Assembly (NCBI GenBank): GCA_007693595.1
Contig: REDI01000038.1
Location: 1-64,000 of the forward strand
Source: Deltaproteobacteria bacterium
Lineage (GTDB): Bacteria; Myxococcota_A; UBA796; GCA-2862545
Direction: 5' to 3'
DNA: 64,000 nt
Under the pieces are notes generated by a model. The model searched no databases, had not been told where the DNA came from, and saw only the letters and a list, made by a program, of their open reading frames with translations. The first letter of the stretch is position 1; every line of letters begins with the position of its first letter. The position numbers and the translations under genes were made by a program. Positions 8,803-19,663 of the stretch are shown here, piece after piece.

Positions 8803-11393
8803 CCGAACCGAGCCACTCCCGAGACCCCGAGACGCCCGGCGCCCTCCGCGCCGAGGCGGAACGCATGGGCGCTTCCATGATCCGTCGCTTCGGGTGGTTT
8901 CACTGGCTGCTGGGTCTTCGCCGAGCCCTGCGGCACGTCCGCTTCGACGATGCCTCCGCCGAGCGCATCCGGCAGGCGGCGAACCGTGGCCCGGTCGTGT
9001 ACGTCCTGCTTCGGTCTTCCAACCTTGATCATCTCGCTCTAAACCACGTACTCAACCGCCGGCTGCTGCCGCTTTCGATCTGGGCGAACGGCGTGACCCA
9101 GTTCTTTTGGCAGCCTGTCGTTCAGGCCTGGAGCGGGCTCTTTCAGCGGCTCGGGGATCGCCTCGCCGCCAAGGCTCCCCCCGATCCCATCTCTTCGGGC
9201 TGGATCACCCGCGCCCTGGCCGCGAACGAACCCGTCACGCTCTTCCTCGAGCCCGCGACGGGCTTGTGGCGGAACCTGGCGCGGCGTTGGCAGGACCCTC
9301 TCCCCGCCCTCCTCGAGGCACAGGCTGCGCTCGATCGCCCGATCCAGGTGGTTCCGATCAGCGTGGTCTGGCAGCGGGGACTGGGCCGCGAGGTGCACCC
9401 CGCCGTGCGCATGGTGCTCGCCGATCCGGATCGACCCTGGGGCGTGACGAGGCTTGGCAAGCTGATCCTCTACCCCTCCGACAGCGTGGTGGTGGCGGGC
9501 GAGCCGGTCGACCTCTCGACCTTCTTCGAGCGTGTGCCTCAGCCCGAGCGCCGTCGCCGCACCCTCTTCGTCCTGCTCCGGCGCTACCTCCGCCGCGAGG
9601 GTCAGGTGGTGCGGGGCCCCAGGCTCCCCTCTCCGGCCTCGCTGCGCGCAAACGTGCTCGACAACCCCCCCATGCGAGCCTTGTTGGCCTCCGAGGCCGA
9701 GCGGACCGGCGAACCTCCCGAGCGCATCCGACGCAAGATGGAGCGAGAGTACGACCGGATCGCCGCCCACATGCGGTGGTGGATCATCCGGGTGCTCGAT
9801 GTGCTTCTGCGGCCCCTCTGGACCCGCGTCTACAGCGGCGTCGACGCCCCCGAAGAAGACATGGAGCACATCCGACAGGCCATCCGCGACGGCGCCGCCA
9901 TCGCCCTACCCTCCCACAAGTCCCACTTTGACTATCTGCTGCTGGCCTGGGTCTTCTACCAGCACAAGCTCACGCTCCCTCATGTCGTCGCCGGCATGAA
10001 CCTCGCGCTGCCCGTGGTGTCCTTCTTTCTTCGCAGCGCGGGAGGCTTCTTCCTCGAGCGAACCTTCGCCGGCAAGGTCCTGCATCCACCGATCTTCGCG
10101 CGCTATCTGCGTGAGCTCATCCACCACGGCGCCCCCATCGAGCTCTACATCGAAGGCGGCCGGACCCGATCGGGCAAGCTTCTGCCCCCCAAGGTCGGGG
10201 TGCTCGACATGATCTTCGACGCAGCCGCCCTGCGCCCCAAGGGCCACGAGGTCACGTTACTCCCGATCGCCCTTGCTTATGAGCAGGTCGCGGAGCAGGG
10301 AGCCTACGTTCGAGAGCTCGGCGGCCAGCGCAAACGAAAGGAGGATCTGGGCCAAGTGGCGAAGGCCAGCAGCGTGCTCCGGCGACGGCTCGGGAGGGTC
10401 TACCTGCGCGTCGGCACCCCGATCCCTCTCGGGCCGCTGGTCGATCCCAGCGACGAGCGCGAGGGCTGGATGCAGCGCAGCCGCGAGGACCGAAAGCTCC
10501 TGCTCAACCACATCGGCCACAAGGTCATGCATGAGGTCGGGCAGCGCACCGTCCTGCTGCCCACCACACTCGTCGCCCTCGCGCTGCTCGCCCACTCTCG
10601 CCGCGGCATCGAACAAAAGCAGCTCCTGGATCGCACACGAAGGTTCCGCTCGCTGATCGCGCGGCACCAGATCCCCGAGGCCGCGAGTCTCAGCCGCTTC
10701 GAAGAGGCCATGCGCCTGAGCTTGTCGCGCCTGGCCGATCAGCGCTTGATCGAACACTTCGAGCACCAAGGCGAGCGGATCTGGGCGGTGCGGGTCGAGC
10801 GCCGACTCGAGCTCGATTTCGCCAAGAACCAAGGTCTCCACCCCTTGGTCCCCGCAGGACTTGCCGCCTGCGCCCTGCGCGCGGTGGGCGAGGGGGCCTC
10901 TCTTGAAGCCCTCTCCAACGAGGTCGCTTGGCTCCGACGCCTCTGGCGCCGAGAGTTCCTGCTCGATCCCGACGCCAGCGCCCTCGAGGTGCTCCAGCTC
11001 GGGCTGGCCGATCTGACAGCCCACGGCGCCCTCTCGCCCGACCCTCCCGAAGCTCCGACGATCGATGACCGACACCGGATTGCCGAGGTTTACGGACTGT
11101 TTCGACCCTTTCTCGAAGCCTACATCGCGGTCGCGAGCACCGCTCCCGAGGTGGACGGCGCACGACTTGGGCGCAAAGAGTGGGTGGCGGCACTTCAACG
11201 ACGCTCCGAGGCGCTCTTGGCCGCCGGTACGATCTCCCGACCCGAGGCCCTGTCGCTCGTGACTCTCGAAAACGCCGTAAAGGTCTACCTGGACGATGGA
11301 GCGCTGATCCTCGACGAGCGGGAGCACCTCGCGTCTCGGCCCGACAAGTTGGGGTCGATCGTGGACCGACTTCGCCCCTTGGTGCACCCGTGA
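8796..11393 (+). CDS. plsB: glycerol-3-phosphate 1-O-acyltransferase
   Basis: Protein of about 865 residues from the ATG at 8796; a GTG one codon later is equally possible. It acylates the sn-1 position of glycerol 3-phosphate, the first step of phospholipid synthesis, at the inner membrane. The acyltransferase core has the HX4D motif HKSHFD (His374, Asp379), the substrate-binding FFLERTF segment, and the block III motif YIEGGRTRSGK. Length is a little above E. coli PlsB (about 807), with the usual long N- and C-terminal extensions. It overlaps both neighbours: the small lipoprotein upstream and a membrane protein downstream (GTGA). Confidence 0.93.
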   Translation: MVTEPSHSRDPETPGALRAEAERMGASMIRRFGWFHWLLGLRRALRHVRFDDASAERIRQAANRGPVVYVLLRSSNLDHLALNHVLNRRLLPLSIWANGVTQFFWQPVVQAWSGLFQRLGDRLAAKAPPDPISSGWITRALAANEPVTLFLEPATGLWRNLARRWQDPLPALLEAQAALDRPIQVVPISVVWQRGLGREVHPAVRMVLADPDRPWGVTRLGKLILYPSDSVVVAGEPVDLSTFFERVPQPERRRRTLFVLLRRYLRREGQVVRGPRLPSPASLRANVLDNPPMRALLASEAERTGEPPERIRRKMEREYDRIAAHMRWWIIRVLDVLLRPLWTRVYSGVDAPEEDMEHIRQAIRDGAAIALPSHKSHFDYLLLAWVFYQHKLTLPHVVAGMNLALPVVSFFLRSAGGFFLERTFAGKVLHPPIFARYLRELIHHGAPIELYIEGGRTRSGKLLPPKVGVLDMIFDAAALRPKGHEVTLLPIALAYEQVAEQGAYVRELGGQRKRKEDLGQVAKASSVLRRRLGRVYLRVGTPIPLGPLVDPSDEREGWMQRSREDRKLLLNHIGHKVMHEVGQRTVLLPTTLVALALLAHSRRGIEQKQLLDRTRRFRSLIARHQIPEAASLSRFEEAMRLSLSRLADQRLIEHFEHQGERIWAVRVERRLELDFAKNQGLHPLVPAGLAACALRAVGEGASLEALSNEVAWLRRLWRREFLLDPDASALEVLQLGLADLTAHGALSPDPPEAPTIDDRHRIAEVYGLFRPFLEAYIAVASTAPEVDGARLGRKEWVAALQRRSEALLAAGTISRPEALSLVTLENAVKVYLDDGALILDEREHLASRPDKLGSIVDRLRPLVHP

Positions 11394-11779
11394 GCCGCGA
11401 CGTCGAAGAGCTCTTCGAGGGCGGACGCGCCGCCGAGCCGCGCGTCAAGTGGGTGCTCGGCGTCCTGATCTCAGGCCTCGTCCTCACCTTGCTCGGCATG
11501 GCCTGCACCGCCGTCCCTGGCGGACTCGTGACCTTGGCAGGCTGGAACGCCCTCCAGAAAGAGATCGATCGCGTCGATAGCGGCTACCTGCCGATCGAGC
11601 ACCGGCCCATGCTCCAGAGGCTCCAGATCCTGGCCTGGGCCTCGCTCGGGATCGTAGTCGCTTGCTTCATCGCCCAGGGTGTGCTGCTCTGCCTGGGCTT
11701 CTACACCACCCTGTGGGGGTTAGCGCTCGAGGCACTAGGTCCCTTGGCCGTCCTCATCCTCTCGACCTGGGGTGGATGA
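11390..11779 (+). CDS. small membrane protein of the plsB operon
   Basis: Protein of 129 residues from a GTG that overlaps the plsB stop (GTGA). Two or three hydrophobic helices are visible: about 25-50, 82-105 and perhaps 108-125. A charged segment between the first two (LQKEIDRVDS) is probably outside the membrane. No family recognised. The tight coupling suggests a role linked to PlsB, such as membrane placement or activity control, but that is inference. The last 45 bases overlap, in antisense, the end of xseA. Confidence 0.65.
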   Translation: MSRDVEELFEGGRAAEPRVKWVLGVLISGLVLTLLGMACTAVPGGLVTLAGWNALQKEIDRVDSGYLPIEHRPMLQRLQILAWASLGIVVACFIAQGVLLCLGFYTTLWGLALEALGPLAVLILSTWGG

Positions 11780-13018
11780 CCCCCGCAACGCCCGAGCGCG
11801 CAACATTCCTTCAGCCAGGCGGATCTGGAGCGTGGCTCCGAACGGGACCTGGTCTGGAGCGCGGATGATTCGCTCCTCGACGCTCACCACCGCGAAACCC
11901 CGTTCGAGCACCGCCAGCGGAGAGAGGGCATCGAGCGTGGCTTGCGCCGCGACGAGCTGACGACGAGACCGCTGGAGCCGGTGGGGTATGAGAGCGTGAA
12001 GGCGCCTCTCGAGCGCAGAGACCGCCTGGCGAGCGCGACCAACGCGGGCCCCCAAGAGGCGCTCGAGTCGCTCTTGAGCCTGCTGCGCGGACAGTCGGAT
12101 CCGAGCCAGACGTCGCTCAGGGTGCTGGAGGCGATCCGCGAGGCTACCGACCCGCTCCCTTCGCTGCCGGAGCGTGCGCAACCAGGCGTGCTCCAGGCGG
12201 AGCTGCCAGTCCTCGACGCGAGCGCTCAAGGCAGGACCATCCGGCAAGGTCCGCACAGCCGCTGCGGTCGGCGTCGGCACCACGACGTCCGCCACGAGAT
12301 CGCACAGGGTGGTGTCGATCTCGTGCCCCACCGCGCTGACCATGGGGATGGGGCTGTGCGCGAGGATCCGGGCGAGTTGCTCGTCCTGAAAGGCCATCAG
12401 ATCCTGCGCAGAGCCACCGCCACGGGTGATCACCAAGATCTCGGCCCGACCGTCTTCAAGGAGGAGCTCGACCGCCCGCAGGATGTCCGCCGGAGCCTGA
12501 CGCCCCTGCACCAGCGCGCCCGCGACGAGCACACGCGTCGCTGGCCAGCGCTCCCCGCTGACCCGCAGGAAGTCTTGCAGGGCAGCCCCTGTGAGCGCCG
12601 TCACCACTCCGACATGCTGTGGGAAGGCTGGCAGGGGCCGCTTTCGCCGTGAGTCGAGCAAGCCCTCCGCCTCGAGCCGCGCTCGGCGCTCCGCCAACTC
12701 TCGCGCCAGGCCCCCAAGCCCTGCTGGCCGGATGTCTCGGACATAGAGCTGAAAGGTTCCGCGAGCACCATAGATCGAGAGCCTCCCCGTGACGAGAACC
12801 TTGTCGCCAACCTTGGGCCGATGGCGCAGCGCGCGCCACACCGTGCTCCACGCCACCGCCGACACGCGGCTCTGCTCATCGGTGAGTTGAAGAAAGGCGT
12901 GACCCGATCCCGCCACGTTGAGCTCAGCGATCTCACCTTCGACCACGACCCCCGGGAAGCGAGCGCGCAGAAGCGCGTCGACCTCTTGAACCAGTCCAGT
13001 GACCGAGTAGCGCTGCAC
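11735..13018 (-). CDS. xseA: exodeoxyribonuclease VII large subunit
   Basis: Protein of about 427 residues. I place the start at the GTG at 13018 (VQRYSVTGLVQEV), which has GGAGG six bases upstream and matches the family start; the frame runs back to 13123 without family resemblance. Order of domains: OB-fold tRNA_anti-like nucleic-acid-binding region (about 1-100), then the catalytic XseA domain with the conserved QGRQAP, TRGGGSAQDL and SAVGHEIDTTLCD segments, then a long coiled-coil-prone C-terminus. It digests single-stranded DNA to oligonucleotides together with XseB, whose gene is not in the window. Confidence 0.92.
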   Translation of the reverse strand: MQRYSVTGLVQEVDALLRARFPGVVVEGEIAELNVAGSGHAFLQLTDEQSRVSAVAWSTVWRALRHRPKVGDKVLVTGRLSIYGARGTFQLYVRDIRPAGLGGLARELAERRARLEAEGLLDSRRKRPLPAFPQHVGVVTALTGAALQDFLRVSGERWPATRVLVAGALVQGRQAPADILRAVELLLEDGRAEILVITRGGGSAQDLMAFQDEQLARILAHSPIPMVSAVGHEIDTTLCDLVADVVVPTPTAAAVRTLPDGPALSARVEDWQLRLEHAWLRTLRQRRERVGSLADRLQHPERRLARIRLSAQQAQERLERLLGARVGRARQAVSALERRLHALIPHRLQRSRRQLVAAQATLDALSPLAVLERGFAVVSVEERIIRAPDQVPFGATLQIRLAEGMLRARALRGSSTPGREDEDGQGT

Positions 13019-13071
13019 GCCCAACCTCCAGCGAGGTGAGGTATGCTGATCCTCCAACGAGAGCGAGCCCG

Positions 13072-13947
13072 ATGGCGATTTACAACACACCACCTCCGAG
13101 CCCCCAAGTCGACGTCTTCGCACGTCCCGACGGGCCTCTTCCCCCCCCTTCCCCGCCCCCAGGACGGCGGGGACTCCACCCGCTGGCCGCGATGGTGATG
13201 ATCATCCTAGTCTTCGGCGTCGTCGGGGGGATCGGGGTGGCCGTCTTCTTCTTCAAGCCCCAGGTCAACCTCGGCACCCCGCTCGAAGAGAGCGTGCCTT
13301 TCCAGCGTACCGCAAGCTACTTCGCCTCTTATGACGAGATCGTCGCCATGACGGGTCCCAAGCCCAAGGTTCGAGACGTGGGCGACTCGCGCCTGGACTG
13401 GTCCGTGACGGGAGCGGGAGAGGCTGTGATCCACCTGCAGCTCGCCGGTCCCGAGGGGGAGGCGGAAGGCTGGAGCACCTGGAAGAAAGACGCGGATGGC
13501 TGGGGCCTCAAGGCGGCCTCTTTCCTGAGCGCGTCGGGGGAGCAGGTGGCGATCCCTACGGGAGGGGGTGGCTTCTTGTCGCGATACGACCTCGCCGCCT
13601 GGCGGGCGGCTGACCCGCTGACCTCCCTAGGGCGCGGGCAGCGCGAGCTCATCGAGGGTCGCCCCGTACAGGCCATTCAAGACCTCACCGCGGTTATCAA
13701 GGAAGACCCTCAGAACGCTGACGCCCTACTCTGGCGAGGCCGCGCCTTCGAGCGCCTGGGCAACGTGCCCAAGGCCCTGGCAGACTACCAACGTATTCTG
13801 GTCTTCGAACCCGACAACGCTGCCGCGCTCGCGCGGCTCGACGGGCTGCGGGCCTCCCCGCCCTTGGGCGAGGCCGTGTCTCCCCGACCCGACGCCGCAA
13901 AGCCCCCCAGCCATGGCGCGCGCCCGAGCTCGCTCATCCCAGACTGA
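13072..13947 (+). CDS. membrane-anchored TPR protein
   Basis: Protein of 291 residues from the ATG at 13072 (MAIYNTPP); an in-frame ATG at 13036 overlaps the xseA leader and is less likely. The N-terminal 45 residues are Pro-rich and probably cytoplasmic, one transmembrane helix follows (about 42-63), then an extracytoplasmic domain of unknown fold, and two TPR-like repeats near 195-265 (GRAFERLGNVPKALADYQRI). It is probably a protein-protein interaction module facing the periplasm. No partner is evident from neighbours. Confidence 0.72.
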   Translation: MAIYNTPPPSPQVDVFARPDGPLPPPSPPPGRRGLHPLAAMVMIILVFGVVGGIGVAVFFFKPQVNLGTPLEESVPFQRTASYFASYDEIVAMTGPKPKVRDVGDSRLDWSVTGAGEAVIHLQLAGPEGEAEGWSTWKKDADGWGLKAASFLSASGEQVAIPTGGGGFLSRYDLAAWRAADPLTSLGRGQRELIEGRPVQAIQDLTAVIKEDPQNADALLWRGRAFERLGNVPKALADYQRILVFEPDNAAALARLDGLRASPPLGEAVSPRPDAAKPPSHGARPSSLIPD

Positions 13948-13950
13948 GAC

Positions 13951-15729
13951 CTACGGCGAGGAGAGCTTCAAGATCCGACGCAGCCGGAGCTGCTCGGCGG
14001 CGAGGGCCTGAGCAGCCTTGGAGGCCGTGTCCGGCATTTGAGTCGAGACGTCACGCTGCTCCGTGGGGTCCTCATCGAGCTCGAACAACAGGCCATCGCC
14101 TCCCTCGACCGGCACCAGGTACTTGAGGTCATTACTCCGAAGACCGATCCACCAGACATCGTTTTGATCCCGCCCCACCAAGACCGTCGAGAGGTCGAGA
14201 TCTCGCTCCCCCCCTAGGTAGGGGAGCAGCACGATCGACTCCGACTCGTGGCGGGGGCGGATCTCGGCGTGAGCGAGCAAGGTCGCGTAGAGGTCCTGGA
14301 GGCGTACATCCGCACGGACGACCCGATCACGAGGCCCACGCGGGATCGAGATCAGCATCGGGACCTTGACGTTGGCTTCGTAGAGCCCGCGGTGGGTGAA
14401 CCGGCCCCCGTGCTCCCCAAGGAGCACCCCGCCCGTCCCGACGACGACGACGACGGTGTTGTCCGCGAGGCGCCGTGCCTGAAGCGCATCGAGGATCCGG
14501 CCGATCTGAAGGTCCGCCGCAACGACCTCTTCGCGGTACAGACGCTTGAGCGAGCGGACGTCTGCCGGCTTGTCGAAGGTCTCGTCGAGGCGGCTGCGAT
14601 GATCGATGGAGGGAGCACCCACCTGGCCGTTCGCTTCGAAGCCCTCGAGGCCGTGTGGCTCGAAGGGCTCTCGCGGCCCATGCAGATGGACCATCGCAAA
14701 GAACGGGCGATCCGCCACGCCGTCGAGCCAGCTCAGAAAACGATCGACGGTCTGTGCGTCGGGGCGCGGACGAGGACCTCTGCCCAGCAAGTCGAAGACG
14801 AGCTCGGGGATCCGTAGCCGAGAGAGCCCCGCCAACCTGGAGGGGGCCTCATCGTCATAGATCTGATAGCCGTAGTCGAAGCCCGAGCGGTACGAGAGGT
14901 CTGACGTCGAGACAAACCCCCCGGTGGCGTAGCCTTCTTCGGAGAAGGTGGCGGGCAACAGCGCCTCGACCCTCCTGAGCCGGTCGCCACCGCGAAGGAC
15001 CTCGTGCCGCAGCGGGTAGAGACCCGCGCTGATCGAGGCAACCGCGGGGGCGGTGTCCGGCGAAGGTGTGATCGCCGACGAGAAGACGACCCCCGAACTC
15101 GCGATCCGGTCGAGGTTCGGGACGGGGGCGGCCCCCAGATCCGCGCGAAGCGAGTCCACGACGATGACCACGAAGCGCGGGTCGGAGTCCAAGGCCGCTC
15201 CACCCATGGGCTGAGCGCTTCGGAGGAGCAGAGAGCCGGCCAGCAAGAGGCCAAAGCCGCCCACCCCAGACAGCGCAGAGAGGAGCTCGGCCGAGAGCCC
15301 CGAGCGGTCTTCCTGGTAAAGCCTGGACCCGAGCAGGAAGGCGGTCAAGGTGAGGAGCAGGGGCATGAAGAGGAGCAGCGCAGCCACGACCGCTCGGTCC
15401 TCTGCCCAAGCCTGGGAGGCGAGCCCCGAGAAGAGCAAGAGCAAGGTCAAGCCGGTGGTGAGGGCGAGCTGGACCGCGAGTCCACGGGAGATCACGATCC
15501 GCTTCATGGCCGTGTGAACGGCAAGCCCCAAGAGCAGGCCAACCGCACCGGCGAAGGCCGCGTACATCGCTGCGCTGAGGAGGCCTAGCACCACCAGATC
15601 CAGCGGACCCAAGGCGAGCTTGACCCGCGCTGCGAGGGGGAGGGTCTCGAGCCCGCCTACGAGGGCCCCGACGGCAAGGCATGACAGCGCCCCCCGAAGC
15701 GAGAGTCGCGCGACCGATGGCTCCTGCAT
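13951..15729 (-). CDS. membrane sulfatase-superfamily protein with altered metal site
   Basis: Protein of 592 residues. Residues 1-170 hold about five hydrophobic helices. The rest follows the alkaline phosphatase / sulfatase plan: VVDSLRAD at 191-197, the nucleophile region TPSPDTAPAVASI with Thr rather than a formylglycine Cys, MVHLHGPREPF, and a sulfatase-type C-terminus (LLFELDEDPTEQRDV). The metal-binding segment, normally SDHGE followed by LGEHG, reads GTGGVLLGEHG (residues 431-441), so its conserved Asp and His are missing while LGEHG is kept. It may be an inactive or re-tooled member, possibly acting on envelope lipids or glycans. It converges with the TPR gene, three bases apart. Confidence 0.8.
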   Translation of the reverse strand: MQEPSVARLSLRGALSCLAVGALVGGLETLPLAARVKLALGPLDLVVLGLLSAAMYAAFAGAVGLLLGLAVHTAMKRIVISRGLAVQLALTTGLTLLLLFSGLASQAWAEDRAVVAALLLFMPLLLTLTAFLLGSRLYQEDRSGLSAELLSALSGVGGFGLLLAGSLLLRSAQPMGGAALDSDPRFVVIVVDSLRADLGAAPVPNLDRIASSGVVFSSAITPSPDTAPAVASISAGLYPLRHEVLRGGDRLRRVEALLPATFSEEGYATGGFVSTSDLSYRSGFDYGYQIYDDEAPSRLAGLSRLRIPELVFDLLGRGPRPRPDAQTVDRFLSWLDGVADRPFFAMVHLHGPREPFEPHGLEGFEANGQVGAPSIDHRSRLDETFDKPADVRSLKRLYREEVVAADLQIGRILDALQARRLADNTVVVVVGTGGVLLGEHGGRFTHRGLYEANVKVPMLISIPRGPRDRVVRADVRLQDLYATLLAHAEIRPRHESESIVLLPYLGGERDLDLSTVLVGRDQNDVWWIGLRSNDLKYLVPVEGGDGLLFELDEDPTEQRDVSTQMPDTASKAAQALAAEQLRLRRILKLSSP

Positions 15730-15847
15730 TCAACCTCCGTCGACGAGCTAACCTGCGACCGCCAAGCCGGCGCCTCCCCCGCCAGCGGATCCCTGCACGG
15801 ACCCGCCTGACCGACTACGATCACTCTGCATGCCTCGAGGTTCGCTC

Positions 15848-16834
15848 ATGACCATGAACGCCATCGCTGTCGAAGGGGAACGACTCGTCCTTCGGCCCAT
15901 CCCCGCACCTCGTCCCGGGCCGCTCGACGTGAGGATCCAAGTCGCCGCCACCGCGGTCAACCGCGCCGACCTTCACCAGCGCGCCGGCCGCTACCCTCCC
16001 CCACCCGGCGCCTCTCCGATCTTGGGTCTGGAGTGCGCCGGAACCGTCATCGAGGTGGGCGCAGAGGTGCGAGGTGTGCAGGAGGGCGACCGGGTCGCAG
16101 CCCTGCTCGCCGGTGGGGGCTACGCCGAGCAGGTGGTCTGCCCCGCCAGCCACCTGCTCCCCGTACCCGATGCTCTCCCGACGACGCTCGCCGCCGCCCT
16201 ACCCGAGGCGCTCTGCACCGCCTTCCTCAACCTCGCGATCGAAGGACAACTTAAGCCAGACGAGCGTGTGCTGCTGCACGCCGGCGCGAGCGGTGTGGGG
16301 ACCATCGCGCTCCAGCTCCTCCGGGCGTGGGGCAACCCCGCGTGGGTCACGGTGGGCTCCCCCGCGAAGGTCCAGGCCTGCCTGGCTCTCGGCGCCCGAG
16401 GCGGGAGTGATCGTCATGCCGGCCCGTGGCTGGCCGACGTGCTCGAGTTCAGCGGGGGGCGCGGAGTCGATGTGATCCTCGATCCAGTAGGCGGGCCCTA
16501 CCTCGCCGACAACCAGCGCGCCCTGGCTACCCTCGGGCGGCTGGTGCTGATCGGGCTGCTCGGAGGCCGGAGTGGCGAGCTCGACCTCGGCCGACTGCTA
16601 GTCAAGCGTCAGCGGGTGGTCGGGAGCGTGCTGCGCAGCCGAAGCGACGAGGAGAAGGCCTCGCTCATCGCTCGGATCCGGGCAGAGGTCTGGCCCCTCT
16701 GCGTCGAGGGGACCGTCCGCCCCCTGATCGACCACCAGCTCCCCCTCACCGAGGCCGAGCGTGCGCATGCACGCATCGCGAGCAACGAGACCATCGGAAA
16801 GGTGGTGCTGATCGTAGACCCGGACCAGTGCTGA
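15848..16834 (+). CDS. NADPH:quinone oxidoreductase, PIG3/Zn-independent MDR family
   Basis: Protein of about 328 residues from the ATG at 15848 (MTMNAIAVEGERL), which has CGAGG about 9 bases upstream; an ATG at 15830 is possible. Medium-chain dehydrogenase fold: the catalytic half includes AVNRADLHQRAGRYPPPPGA, nearly the PIG3 signature, then GLECAGTV. The nucleotide-binding half has HAGASGVGTIALQL. There are no zinc ligands. Likely reaction: NADPH-dependent one-electron reduction of quinones; physiological substrate unknown. Confidence 0.87.
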   Translation: MTMNAIAVEGERLVLRPIPAPRPGPLDVRIQVAATAVNRADLHQRAGRYPPPPGASPILGLECAGTVIEVGAEVRGVQEGDRVAALLAGGGYAEQVVCPASHLLPVPDALPTTLAAALPEALCTAFLNLAIEGQLKPDERVLLHAGASGVGTIALQLLRAWGNPAWVTVGSPAKVQACLALGARGGSDRHAGPWLADVLEFSGGRGVDVILDPVGGPYLADNQRALATLGRLVLIGLLGGRSGELDLGRLLVKRQRVVGSVLRSRSDEEKASLIARIRAEVWPLCVEGTVRPLIDHQLPLTEAERAHARIASNETIGKVVLIVDPDQC

Positions 16835-16885
16835 ACCGCGGTCCTCCTCATCAGGTTATCCCCGGTGACCAGCACGGAGCACACC

Positions 16886-18478
<1,593 letters not shown>

Positions 18479-18534
18479 GGCGGCCACAGGTCTGTTTCCC
18501 AAGAGCCTGCTCCCGGTGTACGCTACGCGCGGAG

Positions 18535-19014
18535 GTGTGCATGGACTGCCCCCGCTGCGCCACCACCCTCGAAGCCAAGGTGGCCAACCCCCAGATCGAG
18601 CTCCGCGTCTGCCCAGCCTGCACCGGAACGCTCGTTCCGCAGAGCCGCCTCGTCCCCCTGCTCGAGATGATCGCCCGCCCCCTCGCCCATGTCGTCGACG
18701 TCGATGAGCCGATCGAGGCCATCCCCGACAAAGGGGGCCACTGCCTCTGCCCCACCTGCCGACAGGTCATGGAGTCCTTCGGCTATATGGGCACCCGGCT
18801 GGTCATCGCGGACCGTTGCGGGCCCTGCGCGCAGATCTGGACCGATCCCGACGAGCTCGGCACCATGGCGCTGCTCTACCTGCGAACCCACAAGCGGACG
18901 AACCTCAGGAACCAGAAGACCCAACAGTACGGAGTCGAGCTGACCGAGCGCGTAAACAAGCTCATGAGATCGCGCGCCAAGGCGAACTTTGTCGCGCGGC
19001 ACCTGTTGAGCTGA
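18535..19014 (+). CDS. zinc-ribbon (TFIIB-like) protein
   Basis: Protein of 159 residues from GTG at 18535 or ATG at 18541. The first 35 residues hold CPRC and CPAC pairs spaced as in the TFIIB-type zinc-ribbon domain, and a second Cys set (LCPTC and CGPC at about 81-106) makes another likely zinc site. The C-terminus is basic and helical. Proteins of this kind are common and mostly uncharacterised; nucleic-acid or protein binding is possible. Confidence 0.75.
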   Translation: MCMDCPRCATTLEAKVANPQIELRVCPACTGTLVPQSRLVPLLEMIARPLAHVVDVDEPIEAIPDKGGHCLCPTCRQVMESFGYMGTRLVIADRCGPCAQIWTDPDELGTMALLYLRTHKRTNLRNQKTQQYGVELTERVNKLMRSRAKANFVARHLLS

Positions 19015-19048
19015 GCCTCGTCCTACGCCAGCCCCCCTCGGACCCGAT

Positions 19049-19546
19049 TCAAGCCTTCAGGCCACGCTGATCGAGCCACTGAAGGCTCACCTGATAGGCG
19101 CGTTCATAGCCATCGATCACGCTCTGGTGGATGGCCGACTCGATCCGACCGCCGATCAGCGGGATCCGAACATTGATCGCGCCGTCGACCAGTCTCTCCA
19201 GCCCCACGCCCTTGGCCTGGACCTTCATCGTGCCCTTGGCCTGGACCTTATCGGGGACGACCGCCGGGAAGACCTCCCAGTGAAGCACACGGTCTTGGTC
19301 GAGGAAGCTCTCTTGTTCGTAGACGAGCTTCTTGGTGCCGACAGCCCGTGCGACCATCGCGGGCAGCTCCTGGTTGGGGGTGAAGCGCATGCGCCAGCGG
19401 CGCCCCCCCGCTTCCTCGCGATCCCAGAGGGTCTCACGGGTGACTTCAGCAGCCTCGCGCAGCATTCGATCGTAGTCTTCGTCCCAGAACATCTGCCAGA
19501 AGACTTCGTGGGAGCAAGGAAAGGCGTGGCGGACCATCAACTTCAC
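19049..19546 (-). CDS. DUF2505-like (START/SRPBCC-type) protein
   Basis: Protein of about 165 residues. I chose the GTG at 19546 because GGAG sits six bases upstream; the frame is open to 19588. The pattern MVRHAFPCSHEVFWQMFWDEDYDRML, the middle MRFTPNQELPAMV and the C-terminal YERAYQVSLQWLDQRG resemble DUF2505 proteins, a helix-grip hydrophobic-ligand-binding fold. Known members have no clear function. It converges with the zinc-ribbon gene. Confidence 0.72.
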   Translation of the reverse strand: MKLMVRHAFPCSHEVFWQMFWDEDYDRMLREAAEVTRETLWDREEAGGRRWRMRFTPNQELPAMVARAVGTKKLVYEQESFLDQDRVLHWEVFPAVVPDKVQAKGTMKVQAKGVGLERLVDGAINVRIPLIGGRIESAIHQSVIDGYERAYQVSLQWLDQRGLKA

Positions 19547-19663
19547 GGGAACTCCTGCATCGGAGGCCAAGCCTAACCGATTGGACACGGCGGTCGATCA
19601 GGCTCCGCGACAAGGACGGCTCCAGCCGATAGAACACCTGACCCTCCATCCTGTGAGCACCGC

